Source: Ephydatia muelleri (lineage: Eukaryota > Porifera > Demospongiae > Spongillida > Spongillidae). From it: a DNA stretch of 64,000 bases. The notes under the pieces were generated by a model. That model worked only from the letters and a program-made list of their open reading frames with translations. It ran no database searches and was not told the DNA's origin. This document shows positions 1 through 11,545 of this stretch, piece after piece (position 1 is the stretch's first letter; every line of letters begins with the position of its first letter). A program made the translations under genes and the position numbers. The stretch covers positions 12,019,299 through 12,083,298 of the forward strand of contig JABACO010000006.1 in NCBI GenBank assembly GCA_013339895.1, read 5' to 3'.

Positions 1-163
1 TACTTCGGAGACGACGACATGCTTGGACTGCACTTTCCCGCTCTGAGCCACGCCCACTTCTGCACCATCTATCAGATCATAGTTAAAAAATCTTTCCAGC
101 ATGACTCGTTAGCACAACGTAATAGTCATCTGGTGAGCCCATGTGGATCACCCTCATCCGTAC

Positions 164-269
164 CTTCAATGTCGTACTCGTACACTTCATCTGAATGGAT
201 TTGGATCCTAGGTCTGACTTCGATGACTCCTAAACCACTTGTAGCTGCCTTCGAGGCCCCGCATCCCAT
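164..269 (-). CDS. Putative first exon with N-myristoylation-type start
   Basis: Read on the minus strand, an ATG at 269 opens with MGCGASKAAT, a classic context for N-myristoylation at Gly2 with a palmitoylatable Cys3. It continues for about 35 codons (including HSDEVYEYDIEG) to a good splice donor, gaag|gtacgg, at 164/163, leaving phase 1. Later exons would lie to the left of the window, so the protein cannot be named. If real it would be the membrane-anchored N-terminus of a lipidated cytoplasmic protein. The call rests on one short ORF plus a donor, so it could be chance. Confidence 0.35.
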
Positions 270-2497
270 GCTTGACCAGAGACTAATAAATCTCATTTAT
301 CTCCATGGATACAGTTATAGCGCAGCCCCACAGTGACGTAGCTTATTGTAAAGAGGAGGAGTTGAATATGATTGCCGCATGACAGGCGCCTGGTAAAGAA
401 TAAAAAGACGCGAAACGCGAAACTGCTCGACAAGACGATATTATATAATAGAGGGATTGGCAACGCGTCACGTGGGCCATAGAGATTAGCGTGCTGGTGT
501 GATTCGCACCTGCATATAAGTAGTCTAAAACTCGCTGGTTTAAAAGAAGAAGGCTTTTTTATTTGTAATTTTCAAGTTCGCCATCACATGCACTACGTGC
601 TGCTCTTTTGTTTGAAGGGCTGCGAGTGTTGTGTTGCATTATTTCGAGCGTTTTTGCCAAAATTGTGATTTTACCGGAGCGCCGTTTTTGTGGGACAGTA
701 TCTAACGAATCGATGGTCTTTTCTTCTTGAAAATGGCTTTATAAACGTGCAGATGGTTACATTGAAGCGTGGTGTTGTTTGTTTGTAACGGCAGTGCTCA
801 GAACCGTTCCAACAGAACGTTGGATATGGTAATTGTGTGGGACAGTGTAGCCTTTATCGTTAAAGCTAGATCGCTAAATCTGACGCTGTCTTGTAGCTCT
901 TGATTCATATTTTAGCATCCGAATATTTTTATATCTAGCGCGCGACTACGTTACGGCTTATACCTGTATTGTGTGATAGGTGATGGTTTTATGGTTGTTT
1001 CTAACTTGCTAGCTCATTATGCAGTCTATACAGCGGGAATTAACACGTATAATTAACTAATCGCCTCCTATAATGATAATTGCCCTATTTGTGTATAAGC
1101 ATACATTTACTGGCTGTGTGTTCGAGTACAGGTGCGAATGGCACGCGCTAATGCGTGAAAAGTGGGCCCGTTTCATATTTTATCTCTGCATTATTAACTC
1201 GACACAAGTTGCCATGGCTTCCATTACAAATTAATCCAGCTTAATTAACACGTATCATTTCGTTCCTATAAACAGGTGGAGGATCCTTATGATAATGCAC
1301 TTCTCTTCAGTATATTTCCATGAAAAAATAATTCATTTGATACATCACTTCTCAGATTTTGAATATAAAAACACATTTACAGAAGTTATGTTATACATGC
1401 AGTAATTTAAATAATGTGCACTTGGGACGTGTGAACTAGAACTAGAGTGAAGGGCACTCTTTCTAGCTTCACTCTTGAGTGACGATCAACCTCTGAAGAG
1501 TGACGTTCATTCTGTGGAATTTAGTGACAAACTACTGATTGAATTCAGTGATAAAAATGGGGTGACTGATGAGACTATAATAGTAAAGCTAGCGCATGAG
1601 TGATTGTTGAACGCATGCATAAGCGTCACATGTTTACTTTGTGTATCTTTTACTTTTCCGACGCATAGATTTCGTAACCATAATATTTCTATCACACGTC
1701 AGTAAATAAACATTGACTCAAATATCACTTCACTGCATGAATCAAGCTATACCAGTTGTCCCATTAAACGACCAGCCGAATTAAATCTATGCCACATGAC
1801 TGTTAAATAAATTACTAAGGCTTAATGTACCTCCAAATCTTCTTGATCATTTCCAACAGGTTAGTTGACATGACGACAGCCAGACTTCATAGCATATCAA
1901 GGCTAATCCAGGAGTGAATGTGGCCCTCGAAATTTCACTCCTATTTTAAGTGAATAAGAGCTCTCTACGCGGAATACTCTTAATTCTCTCCCACACTTTC
2001 TTTGACGTGCACACTTAATAAGAGTGAGATTATTTTCTATTGCATGTGATTATTCCGTAATGCATATCATATTAATAAGTACAACAACAGCAACCATACG
2101 CATGTGCACAGACAACAAAGATAGCAGTCTTGTAGTTCATATCGAACTGCATGCAGGTTCAAAAAAGCATATTGCAGCTTCAGGGTGACCTCAATATTGC
2201 CATCCTGCCAAGTAATTTTGAATAGTCATTGAATGGTTATAATGATAAGTTATTACCTTCATGTATCAGTAGTCTCGTACCCAGACCCAAAGTTACGCAG
2301 CTGCGGGTTGATTGCATCACCACTACATGTAAGTAGCCAGAATTTTGAGGAACCAATCAGATCAGAGGTATGCATATCATATCTTTACTATAATCGCGAG
2401 GTTAATTGGGGATTTGTGAAGGTATGTGGTGACATGCAACAGTCTTTCTAAGGCTTATGGGTCGACTTGCCAGCTTCTACGGTGTGGTTACACTGCC
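270..2497. other. Unassigned AT-rich intergenic DNA
   Basis: I see no ORF with recognisable homology, no terminal repeats and no long tandem array here. It would include the promoter of the minus-strand exon ending at 164 if that exon is real. The only small feature noticed is a set of related short words around 1440-1560 (variants of gagtgacg and agtgaca), which may be decayed tandem sequence. Confidence 0.4.
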
Positions 2498-2498
2498 C

Positions 2499-2808
<310 letters not shown>

Positions 2809-2932
2809 GTGACAGGTAAATGAATCACAAAGCATTTACATTCATCCCGTCTTAGCTCTCCTGACTACAGCATTCCGTATATAAGGCATGCCTGTGTATT
2901 TACAACTAAATTTGCAGCCAAGTAACTTTTGA

Positions 2933-5203
2933 ATGATGTCATTGATGTTGATCAGTTATTCCGTAATGGCTGTAATAAGGCAAGTCATTGTTCTCTTACT
3001 GCTAATCATTGCTGGAAGAGGAGACGGAGCCAGTGCACAATCTGGTAAAAACCACACCCTCTACCTCCTCTCCTTGCTCGCCTATCCTAACAACAACACT
3101 TCGTTGGAACCGTCCATCTCAGATGGATATGACATTATTCCAGGCGCACATCTAGCGGTAAGCGATATCAACAACCGCAGCGACGTTCTTACAGACTATC
3201 GATTGGAGCTTTTAACAGCGGCCGATGGCTGCAATATTGACTGGATTTCCGTCATCAGTCTCATTGACAACCTGTACTACAAGGAAGGTAAGCAAATCGT
3301 GGGCATAGTAGGACCAGAGTGCTCCGATTCAACCAAGGTGGTAGCCTCCATTACGGGACGTCCAGAAATAGCGCTGCTTAATGTACACTTGGGGTCTGCT
3401 CCGGAGCTCGCCAATCGTACTTTGTATCCTTTCAGCTACGGAATTCGCCCTCCAACGTCCGCCGACGTCGATGCTGTGATAGCTTTGTTTAGCTACAATA
3501 AATGGACTCGCGCAGCGGTATTGTACAATTCCGAAATGTTGGTTGACTACAATTCCTTCCTTCTGTTCCAGGAGAAGATAGCGGGGACAGCCAACCTCAC
3601 TTACACCTCCTCCGCCTCCCCAACACAGCTACCTTTGGAGCAGTTGCGACGCTCGTACGTACGAGTCATCGTGTCCTTCCTTCGCGACGAAACCCTCAAA
3701 CGTGTCCTGTGCTTGGCCTATTATAAAAACATGACCTACCCTCGCTACCAGTGGATACTTTTCCAATCGAACGATAACAGTAACGTGTCGTTCTCGTATG
3801 AAGGCAATCAGTACGAATGCAGTGGTGAGCAACTGGTCACGGCCTTGAGCCAAAGCATCGGGATCAATAGTGAGAATCTTAATAGTGACGCCCCTTTCAT
3901 TTCGGATATAGATGAGGTGACAATTGTGGATACGTGCCTCCGCTATCCTGATTGCTACATCTTATTCGATGCTGTATGGGCCATCGCGCTTGCTCTCAAC
4001 AATTCGATCGAACCCCTAGCAGCCAGTGGCCACTCCCTGTTGAACTACATCTATGGAAAGCTCGAATACACCCGAATCGTTAAAGAACAAATGAACATGC
4101 TGTCTTTCAATGGTCTGTGGGGAGCTGTACAGTTTAATTCAAGCACCGGTTTCATCTTAAACATTACAACAACTTTTTACTATAATGGTAGTTATGACGA
4201 TAACTATTCAATAGGAACATTTTCGTTTCCTAACGGCATTCTTGACATTTATTCCGGCAGAGCAGCTTTCTTATTAACCAGTTTTGATAAGACGCTCATC
4301 CTCGTTTCCACCCCATTGGCTGTGGTGATCATCGTAGTGGAGGCAGTCGCTGCAATCCTGGTGATGATGGTACACATCCTCAACACAGTGTACAGCCAAA
4401 GAAAGACCATTAAGATCTCAAGTACGAGACTGAACCACTTTGCCTACATTGGCTGCTACGTCATCCTCATAGGTACGTTGCTCTACACCATTATGGAGAC
4501 TTTCAATATCAATCAGAAAGCAAAAAATGTGTTATGCAATGCTTTCCCATGGACCTTGATTACTGGACTCACTCTTGTGTTTGGAACTGTCCTAACCAAG
4601 GCTTGGAGGCTTTACCACATCTACCATTCAGCTCTAAAACACAAGAAGAGTTCCAAGGTTGCAACTCAAGACAAGTCATTAATTGTTATGATTGTGGTAC
4701 TGGGCAGCCTCAGTGCTGTATTGTGCCTTGCTTGGACCTTCTACGATCCTCTGGTGCGAAACACGGATGTATCGTTAGCTACGGAAGGAGATGACTTGGT
4801 AATTGTGATGAAGGAATCTTGCTCATGTACTTATGAGGTAGTGTGGGTTGTAGTAGGGATGGTCTATGAGGCTATACTCATTACATGCACTGTCGTGTGT
4901 GCCTTTTCAACTAGAAACATTTCAATAAAGGAACTCCAATCGCAAGGCACAATTCTTATGGCCTACTTCCTAACACTTACAAGCATCACAGGAGGTGCTA
5001 TTTATTACATCACCAAAACTATTGGGACAGAGACAGACGTGCCATATGCAATACTGTGCTTCTCTCTGATGATCATTGTCTACCTCTGCATCGTGCTGCT
5101 GTTCCTACCTCCTGTTGTGCCTGTCATAAAGGAATGGCCAGTTGTGAAGAAGTGGCTTGGCCTATTGAGTTTTATAGGCAGACGTTCAATTGAAAAATTC
5201 TGA
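2933..5203 (+). CDS. Class C GPCR, GABA-B receptor-like, single exon
   Basis: This 756-residue open frame has the full layout of a metabotropic GABA-B-like receptor. A hydrophobic signal peptide lies at about residues 12-35. An extracellular Venus-flytrap ligand-binding domain follows (about 40-440; HLAVSDINNR, IVGIVGPECS and FSYGIRPPTSAD are typical of the periplasmic-binding-protein fold), with many N-glycosylation sites. Seven membrane helices follow at about 454-484, 502-522, 537-560, 583-605, 634-658, 674-694 and 703-727. There is no cysteine-rich linker, which separates it from mGluR/CaSR types. The TM3 Cys and the CSC before TM5 can form the conserved disulfide, and KAWRLYHIY after TM3 matches the GABA-B KTWR box. 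The intracellular tail is very short, with no coiled coil for GABA-B1/B2-type pairing. It is intronless; several in-frame ATGs follow the first one, so the exact start is uncertain by about 12 residues. Ligand unknown. Confidence 0.9.
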   Translation: MMSLMLISYSVMAVIRQVIVLLLLIIAGRGDGASAQSGKNHTLYLLSLLAYPNNNTSLEPSISDGYDIIPGAHLAVSDINNRSDVLTDYRLELLTAADGCNIDWISVISLIDNLYYKEGKQIVGIVGPECSDSTKVVASITGRPEIALLNVHLGSAPELANRTLYPFSYGIRPPTSADVDAVIALFSYNKWTRAAVLYNSEMLVDYNSFLLFQEKIAGTANLTYTSSASPTQLPLEQLRRSYVRVIVSFLRDETLKRVLCLAYYKNMTYPRYQWILFQSNDNSNVSFSYEGNQYECSGEQLVTALSQSIGINSENLNSDAPFISDIDEVTIVDTCLRYPDCYILFDAVWAIALALNNSIEPLAASGHSLLNYIYGKLEYTRIVKEQMNMLSFNGLWGAVQFNSSTGFILNITTTFYYNGSYDDNYSIGTFSFPNGILDIYSGRAAFLLTSFDKTLILVSTPLAVVIIVVEAVAAILVMMVHILNTVYSQRKTIKISSTRLNHFAYIGCYVILIGTLLYTIMETFNINQKAKNVLCNAFPWTLITGLTLVFGTVLTKAWRLYHIYHSALKHKKSSKVATQDKSLIVMIVVLGSLSAVLCLAWTFYDPLVRNTDVSLATEGDDLVIVMKESCSCTYEVVWVVVGMVYEAILITCTVVCAFSTRNISIKELQSQGTILMAYFLTLTSITGGAIYYITKTIGTETDVPYAILCFSLMIIVYLCIVLLFLPPVVPVIKEWPVVKKWLGLLSFIGRRSIEKF

Positions 5204-5349
5204 TATCTGCGTGCTGCTTAACTGTTTGGATATGACTATAATGAGTGCATTAATTTTAATAATTATGGCTACGCATTCGTATTGTAATCATGTGTTGCAC
5301 TGTTATCGGATTGCAGGGTGAATGATGCCAGGCCGGAATGGCGGAGGGG

Positions 5350-5380
<31 letters not shown>

Positions 5381-6444
5381 GGGGGGGGCGGGGCAATAGC
5401 GGCGGAGCCCATAGGTGAGTAGATGAGGCAGGGCTAGAAGGGTTTCAAATCCTCTGAAGGTATAGAACATATGAGTTATGACGGCAATAACACGAAAGCC
5501 AGCTGCCCTAGTCACCACAGTGGCATCACCTCTCACTTGGGTGATTTCAAGAGACTTGCTTGTGTAGCTGTCCTTGCAGCAGAGACCTGCAAGCAGCTCT
5601 AAAATTGACTCCATATCGATATCAAGAGTTGGATTGAACTGTATCCCTATGGCAGTGGGAAATGGGCAATAGAGGCCCAGGACACGTTCTCAATACTGGA
5701 GAATCGCTCCGTTGCTGGGGACATCCTGGCCAGGGAACTCCCACCCTCCCAACTGCCCATGATGCCACACGTAAGAAGGATTGGATGGCTTTGTGACCCA
5801 TGCAGGCTTCATATTGCTCCACAACTAATGAGTGGTACACCAACACATGCTTTACCAGCTGTACGTAGTGCATGAGACAAGTGGATCATTAAAAAAACCA
5901 TCGAACTCTGACGAGACTGGACCGGGGGAGCGCACGAGGGAAGGGGATCATCGTTTGAAGGTCTGACGGAGAGTACTGTCTGAGGCTTTATAGTTTTAAT
6001 TAAGAGTGTGCCGTGGGTGTTCACAAGTCATGTGCATTTGTGTTTTGTCTGTTGGAGATACTGTGGTTAGGAGAGGAGAGAGGCTATTGAGAAGACACCT
6101 TAGAGAAGTGATTAAGCCTAGTAGGGGGAGAGGCTTGACCTTGAGGCTGTTGGTAGAACTCCAGATTACATCAGCATGGTTAAGGTGGTTTTAGCATTAG
6201 GGTGCAGACCTTACAATTTCTGTTAGATAATGATACATTCTAAACTTTTCGCTTGAGAGCCTGAAAACTGTAAAGCGGTTGTTGTGGATGATTTGTGCAA
6301 ATCCAGCCAGGTGCGCTGTGCTAGCTGTTAATTCTGCCCATTGAGCGTTCCATCTGTGCACAAAGTACTAATGTTCAAAAATATGTATGTGTAAGTATCC
6401 ATGCAAAAATGCGCTATTCTTGCCATGAAGGAGCAACTGTCAGT
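5204..6444. other. Intergenic DNA with poly-G tract
   Basis: No gene is supported. A G-run with a few interruptions lies at about 5345-5393 and could adopt G-quadruplex structure or reflect uncertain base calling. Minus-strand frames at 5303-5614 and 5622-5873 have no family resemblance that I can see, and the first ends in a proline stretch that is only the translated poly-G. Confidence 0.5.
5345..5393. repeat. Poly-G homopolymer tract
   Basis: About 49 bases are nearly all G, with isolated T and C interruptions. Similar poly-C/G tracts occur at 13076, 15248, 15461 and 30505, several of them inside transposon termini. Confidence 0.9.
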
Positions 6445-7562
6445 CAGTGGCGGATACAGGGGGGCAAACCCGGCCTGTGCCCCGCCTCCTGTCCACTGTA
6501 ATGAATTTAATTACATGTCATCAGCGACGCACTGTCGTTGCTCGTGCAGGCCTAGACCTGTTGTACGTATTGAATATCACCCCTGACACGTGGCCCTTTT
6601 TCTGTTGTGCTTTTGAGCGTTCAGTTCATACATTGCGAATTTCAATTGCCGTCAGGAAAGTAGTAGATCTGCGGAGTCCGCCGTCATCCGGTCCCATGGC
6701 TAAGCGTCAGCTGACTATTGTTTTGCGGCGAGCAAAAAGTGTATGTGCCAATGAATCATTAATCATACGAGCGAGACTTTACAAAATTCATTTTGTAGCG
6801 AAGAAAGCAGAGTCAACTCTTGAGTGCCTTCCAGACCCTGATTTGGCAACATTGCCAGACAGTTTTAAAGTGATGATCTGCCTTTTCCACAAGCATTTCA
6901 TCAAGAGATTGCGCTTTGGAAAACCATGTGGAATAATTCCCCTATTAAACCAAACTCTCTTGTCACAACCATAGCAGACAGAAATGCATCCCTACCATGT
7001 TCCCAAAGAATTCTTCCAGACCCTTTGAAACATTACACCAATTAGAAGTTATTCACGTTCATGCACTTCATTTAATATTGTTGAAACCCCCTTTCCTGCT
7101 ACCTAACATTCCTCTGCTGCCTCATTTAGTAGATTTTGGACAATTCTACTTTAGTTAAACAAAAAATATTCCGGCGTTAATCGGATAAGCTACTGCTATC
7201 GACCTGTGTAACATCAAGTGGAGTGGAAAGAGCTAATTCCTCTTTGAGATTTATTTAAAATGTCTATCGCAGCACTATGGGAGAAGACAGATTTAATGCG
7301 TTAATGTTATTGTATGTGCACAAAGATATTGAACTTAATATTGATGCTATCATTGACAGCTATAGTCGAAAATACCCTCGGAGGATGCTTCTAATTGACC
7401 CTATTTGTGAAGTGTGACTGTTATAATAGGAATCTTTAATCATTTGTATCCGTGGATGGTGCTTACTGCGCTTTCCCAGACACCCTGGCAAGTTTGGAGG
7501 GGCACGCCTCCATTCCCATCCCTATATGCCCCCCCTAACACAAAATCCTGTATCCGCCCCTG
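6445..7562 (+). mobile_element. hAT-type DNA transposon, internally deleted
   Basis: The segment starts with cagtggcggatacagg (6445-6460) and ends with cctgtatccgcccctg (7547-7562). These are inverse complements with 2 mismatches and have the CAGNGGCGGATNCAGG form common at hAT ends. The 8-bp flanks no longer match convincingly, so the target duplication has decayed. A hAT C-terminal dimerisation remnant lies inside at 7277-7417 on the same strand. A longer upstream frame (6447-6974, with MAKRQLTIVLRRAK) could derive from another part of the transposase, but I cannot assign it. Not autonomous in this state. Confidence 0.7.
7277..7417 (+). pseudogene. hAT transposase C-terminal dimerisation remnant
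   Basis: The 46-residue frame reads MGEDRFNALMLLYVHKDI, followed by NIDAIIDSYSRKYPRRMLL. This matches the conserved C-terminal hAT dimerisation region as found in ZMYM1/TTF-type hAT proteins (pattern ERLxxLxLLxIHxDI...VIDxFAxxxPRRM). The DDE catalytic core upstream is missing or unrecognisable, which fits the internal deletion of the surrounding element. Confidence 0.65.
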
Positions 7563-9334
7563 TGTCTACCTTAATATTTTGCATACCTAAACTGCAGATG
7601 GAGTTCTTATCTAGCCACAACTGTAAGGTCTGTACCCGTGGTAAGTTTACGCAACGCCTATATCAAAGACAATTCAACATTTCTGTAAACTGTTGCTGAA
7701 AGAGTAAAAAAAGTCCAGCGAGCTCCTGCGTGTAATCAATCATAGATATATTGTGTAAGGTCCTCCGTGCATTTGGCCATGGCAAGTACAGTGGAAGCTC
7801 AAACTGCTGAGGAAGCCAAAAGTTTGTCCAAGGCTGAGTCGTGTGACCGGAAGCCCGTAATAGATCTGCAGATGCCAGCATGCCTGAATCTTGCAGTTAA
7901 CAGAAATATCAACCAGTTTGAACGTTTGATGCGTGGCCATGGGGCAGCAAAAATGAGACATCCTTACACGCTAGTCTGGCGTAGCACAGCCACGTTTATT
8001 TTGTGAACTTTCCTTGAAGCAAAACAAGGGCATATTCCCTCATTATGGGCGGGCTGAGATGCTACGCCAGATTACTTGATTACTAACTTACAAGTAAGAG
8101 TATACAGTTCATAATCCCGTTCAGGGAGGATTGAACCGTTTGAACGCATGTTGCAATTGGCTGATCAAAGGGCGCAGCTATAAAGCTCAGTTGCCACCTC
8201 CGACTTTGAAACATTTCCGCAAATGGTTATGTGTTGAGGACCGATCTGAGATCGCGTGCTTACATTAGTAAACTAGTTCGTGACGTAAAGTGCATTACGT
8301 AATGACCGCGACCGCAAGTACCAATAACACTGTTCCTTTCAGTGCAAATGCCATAAAACATATATCATTATGATTTTCCGATTTATCTCTATCCAGTGAT
8401 GCAATAGGAAAATATTTTCGACTTAAAATGCATTGATGTCCCAACGGATTCCATCGTGATTCTATTGTGAGCCAGTTAGTGCGTGCTATCGATCGAAAAA
8501 AGCCGTTTCCACCACCTTTCACTTGATCCTCCTACTACCAAAGGGACCTCTGAAATTCCAATAATTGATGGCTGCTTGCGATCAGACTGAGTGCATGAAT
8601 TCCATTTCCATGAAAGAATGTTAATCATATGTAGCCTGTCGTGCAATGATGGTTCGGTGGTCATCATATGGAGAAATGGCCCATACATAGGCGGTCATCT
8701 TGCTTTTTTTTTTCAACTTGAATTTCAAACACGCTTATAATTTACGATAAATCAGACTGATTGTGAATCTGTGCTTTATAAGATTATACCATGAACCATT
8801 CGTAAAATACAATCAAGACACAAATTTAATTTCTACCGCGCATAATTTATTCATAAACGAAGTAGTCATTCGCGTCATCTTAGAATAAAGTTATAATTAT
8901 TAACATTATGTCGGCTAGCTAGTAGAGGTTAACGGTTATGAACTTCAATTCAATGGCTGTAACGTAACTATCAAGACAATTTGAATTACAATTATAATTG
9001 TACCGATACAGCTATGCGTCACTTGCACTGGAGATGTGGAGCGGCACAATGATGCATGCAGGGATCGAACTTACTACGTATGCCCTTCATGCTTTCATTT
9101 TCTGAGACGCAGGTGTTTTGGTGAGTATACTATGTGAATTTAGTAGCGTCAGAGATTATATAATCTCTGGTAGCGTAGGGTATGTTCGGCAGTGGGTAGT
9201 GTTCGGGCCTATGTGCATATCTTGGAAGCAGTAGGTATGGCCTTCTCCCTATACTAGTACAGTACAGCTTTGTGGAAGCAGCATGCACCACAGCTGGATG
9301 TCAGACTGGTGGTGTTGCCAATGTCACAACACTG
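7563..9334. other. Intergenic DNA without a supported gene
   Basis: Short frames at 7767-8006 (+) and 8295-8522 (-) show no recognisable domain or splice structure. No inverted or tandem repeat stood out. It ends at the target duplication of the Merlin element that begins at 9343. Confidence 0.4.
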
Positions 9335-9467
9335 GATAGTGGGGTTGTCCTTTAGTTTAATGGCCTCCCTTCTTAATATTAATCTAAATCAATTAACTAG
9401 CAATTAACAAGCTGCGCGTTAAAATACCACCTTTTCAAATAGGCTTATCATAACTCATTTTAAAACG

Positions 9468-9881
9468 GATGGACACTGGGTGTTTGGTGGGATTGAGAGA
9501 GGCAGCGGAGAGTGCTTTTTGGTGGAGGTGGAGAAGCGAGATGCTGCAACCTTGCTTCCCCTTATCTCCCAACATGTGCGACCGGTAAGTACAGTTCTCA
9601 GTGACGAATGGAGCTCCTACAGCCAGCTGACAGCTATAACTGGAAGCACCCATCTGGCTGTCAACCACTCGCTGCATTTTGTTGACCCCACCACTGGAGC
9701 ACATACCCAAAGTGTTGAGGGTATGTGGAGCTGCTGCAAGCGGATGATGCGAGAGGAGAAAGTGATGAACTCTGCTCTATTTGCGACCTATCTCCCTGAA
9801 TGTATGTGGAGGAAACGATTTGGAGGGCCCATTGCATTTGAGAATATCTTGAAGCACATCGCACACCATTACCCTGTATAG
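9468..9881 (+). pseudogene. Merlin/ISXO2-like transposase, C-terminal half
   Basis: The open frame begins at DGHWVFGGIER with no ATG and runs 137 codons to a stop at 9879-9881. It contains the second catalytic Asp in SDEWSSY, then NHSLHFVDPTTGAHTQ and the catalytic Glu in SVEGMW, the signature order of ISXO2-like (IS1595/Merlin) transposases. The zinc-ribbon N-terminus and first catalytic Asp (EIDES in the relative at 29411-30350) are absent, because the frame starts directly after the left terminal repeat. A dead fragment, though its remaining reading frame is intact. Confidence 0.85.
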
Positions 9882-10109
9882 CTAATCAGTAATGTTGCAC
9901 TGCTCCATTATTAAAACCTTCTATTTCATTCAATCGTGAGGGGGTAATGTACTCGTTAAATTTATTGGTTGCTATAGCTATGAGTTACTAAGTACTCTTG
10001 CACCGTATAGAGGTGTCCAGAGGTGCGTTTGTGTGTATGTGTCGGACCTTTAACACTGCATTTCATATTATAGTTAGTGTGTCTATTCTTGTGTATGTGA
10101 GTATGTATG

Positions 10110-10335
10110 TGCATCTGTGTAGGTGTGTGTGTATGCAACATCGTGGTTATGAGTATGTCTGTATGGGTGTAGGCCTATGTGTTATACATGTGTGTGTATG
10201 GGTGTAGGCCTATGTGTTATACATGTGTGTGTATGGGTGTATGTTATACATGTGTGTGTATGGGTGTATTTGTGTATGGGTGTATGTGTTATACAAGTGT
10301 GTGTGTATGGGTGTATGTGTATGGGTACAAACCCA
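10110..10335. repeat. TG-rich minisatellite (tatgggtgta units)
   Basis: Degenerate repeats of gttatacatgtgtgtgtatgggtgta, some with an added ggcctatgt, occupy this interval inside the right half of the Merlin element. The Met-Cys-Val rich reading frames here are repeat artefacts. Confidence 0.8.
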
Positions 10336-10774
10336 GATATGCATGTCATAAAATATATGGCAACCCGTTTTAAAACGGTTGCCATAGTTATGATAAGCCT
10401 ATTTGAAAAGGTGGTATTTAACTCTTTCACAGGCAACAGAGCAATATTGCGCCGCAGGTGCTATACTAAAGCCACTCTGTTTACCAAAGCAGTTAACACT
10501 TTGCAGTCAACAGCATATTGATCAGTTGTTTCCTGGTCATATATTGTGTCAGTTGTTTGCTAACTACGTTTTCCTGCAACGCACAACAGTTTTTTTCTGC
10601 AAAACATGTGTACTGTAATAATTGGCTTTGCCCGTCAGTTAACGGGTGGTATTTAACTGGTGGTATTTAACGGGTGGTATTTAACGCGCAGCTTGTTAAT
10701 TGATTTGGATTGATATTAAGAAGGGGGGCCATTAAACTAAAGGACAACCAATAGTGGTACGTATACGTTGTGTC

Positions 10775-10781
<7 letters not shown>

Positions 10782-10850
<69 letters not shown>
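10782..10850. repeat. (GT)n microsatellite
   Basis: Pure GT dinucleotide array just downstream of the Merlin element and upstream of the FN3/LamG exon-like block. Confidence 0.95.
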
Positions 10851-10852
<2 letters not shown>

Positions 10853-11116
10853 TTACATGTATGTGTGTGGATGTTGTTTGTGTTGCAGGTACATGTACAT
10901 GCGTATGATTTGGTGTTGCCTTCTCTTCTTGCCTTGCGTAAAGAAAATGGCAGTCAGCATTCAGTTTGTACGCTTAGCAGACACAAGCAGCATTTGCATG
11001 CATGTGTGCCATGTGCACATGATGTGTGTGTGGGTTATGTGTTATGTGTTCAATTATATTCAACAAAGCCCCAAGTGGTCATTGACAATCACTTTATATC
11101 TTTCTCACACCCTTAG

Positions 11117-11260
11117 CATCTGTGGGCCAAGCTCCCCCCTCATCCTCAATACCACTTTCTCTTCCATGTCCCTCCAATGGAATGCTCCCCTCCAACCCAA
11201 CTATGTCATCACTGCCTACACCTTGCACCATCGAGTCCCAGTCTTAAGTCCCAGTCAGAG
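11117..11260 (+). CDS. Fibronectin type III domain, exon-like fragment
   Basis: After an acceptor-like ccttag (11111-11116), the frame reads LILNTTFSSMSLQWNAPLQP and then NYVITAYTLHHR. This is the first half of an FN3 domain: the conserved Trp of strand B, the PN turn and ITAYTL for strand C. Such domains alternate with laminin G modules in usherin-like and other adhesion/ECM proteins, and a laminin G block follows at once. The right boundary is unclear. Upstream there is only repeat-rich DNA, so this may be part of a decayed or widely spaced multi-exon gene. Confidence 0.5.
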
Positions 11261-11262
11261 AT

Positions 11263-11545
11263 GTGGGCACCTCCTTCGACGGTAGGGGCCTGGCTACATT
11301 CAGCGGGCACATGTTCCTTTGTGGTTTTATTAACCAGGCCACAGTCCAGTTCCATACCTACAACCCCAGCGGCATTCTCTTCTACCAGATCAACAGTGAC
11401 TTCCTGGGGGTAAAGCTTCATGGCGGGTTGCCATGGTTAATATTTGATGTAGGCTCTGGACCAGCTGTCGTTGGATCCAACAGTACCAGAACCTTCAACG
11501 ATGGTCAGTGGCACACTGTGAGCTTCAGAACTCATCGGTCATGTT
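11263..11545 (+). CDS. Laminin G-like domain, exon-like fragment
   Basis: The frame carries SFDGRGLATFSGHMFLCG, ATVQFHTYNPSGILFYQI, VKLHGGLPWLIFDVGSG and FNDGQWHTVSF. This order (strand, F.T..P.GILFY, F.V..G...., DGQWHTV) is diagnostic for laminin G/concanavalin-like modules of extracellular matrix and adhesion proteins. The frame stops soon after WHTVSF, and the expected continuation (VELVRRC...) is in another frame from about 11544. That indicates a frameshift, a missed intron or decay. Confidence 0.6.

Larger units (their letters stand above)
9343..10749 (+). mobile_element. Merlin-type DNA transposon, decayed
   Basis: The ends are ggttgtcctttagtttaatg (9343) and its inverse complement ending ...ctaaaggacaacc at 10749. 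The terminal inverted repeat is readable for about 90 bp. The flanks are gatagtgg (9335-9342) and aatagtgg (10750-10757), a 7-of-8 match, as expected for the 8-9 bp duplications of the Merlin/IS1595 group. The interior holds the C-terminal half of an ISXO2/Merlin transposase (9468-9881). The right side has extra copies of subterminal sequence: an inverted block at 10367-10421 matching 9424-9470, and three ggtggtatttaac repeats at about 10647-10685. The N-terminal half of the gene is missing. Confidence 0.8.
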
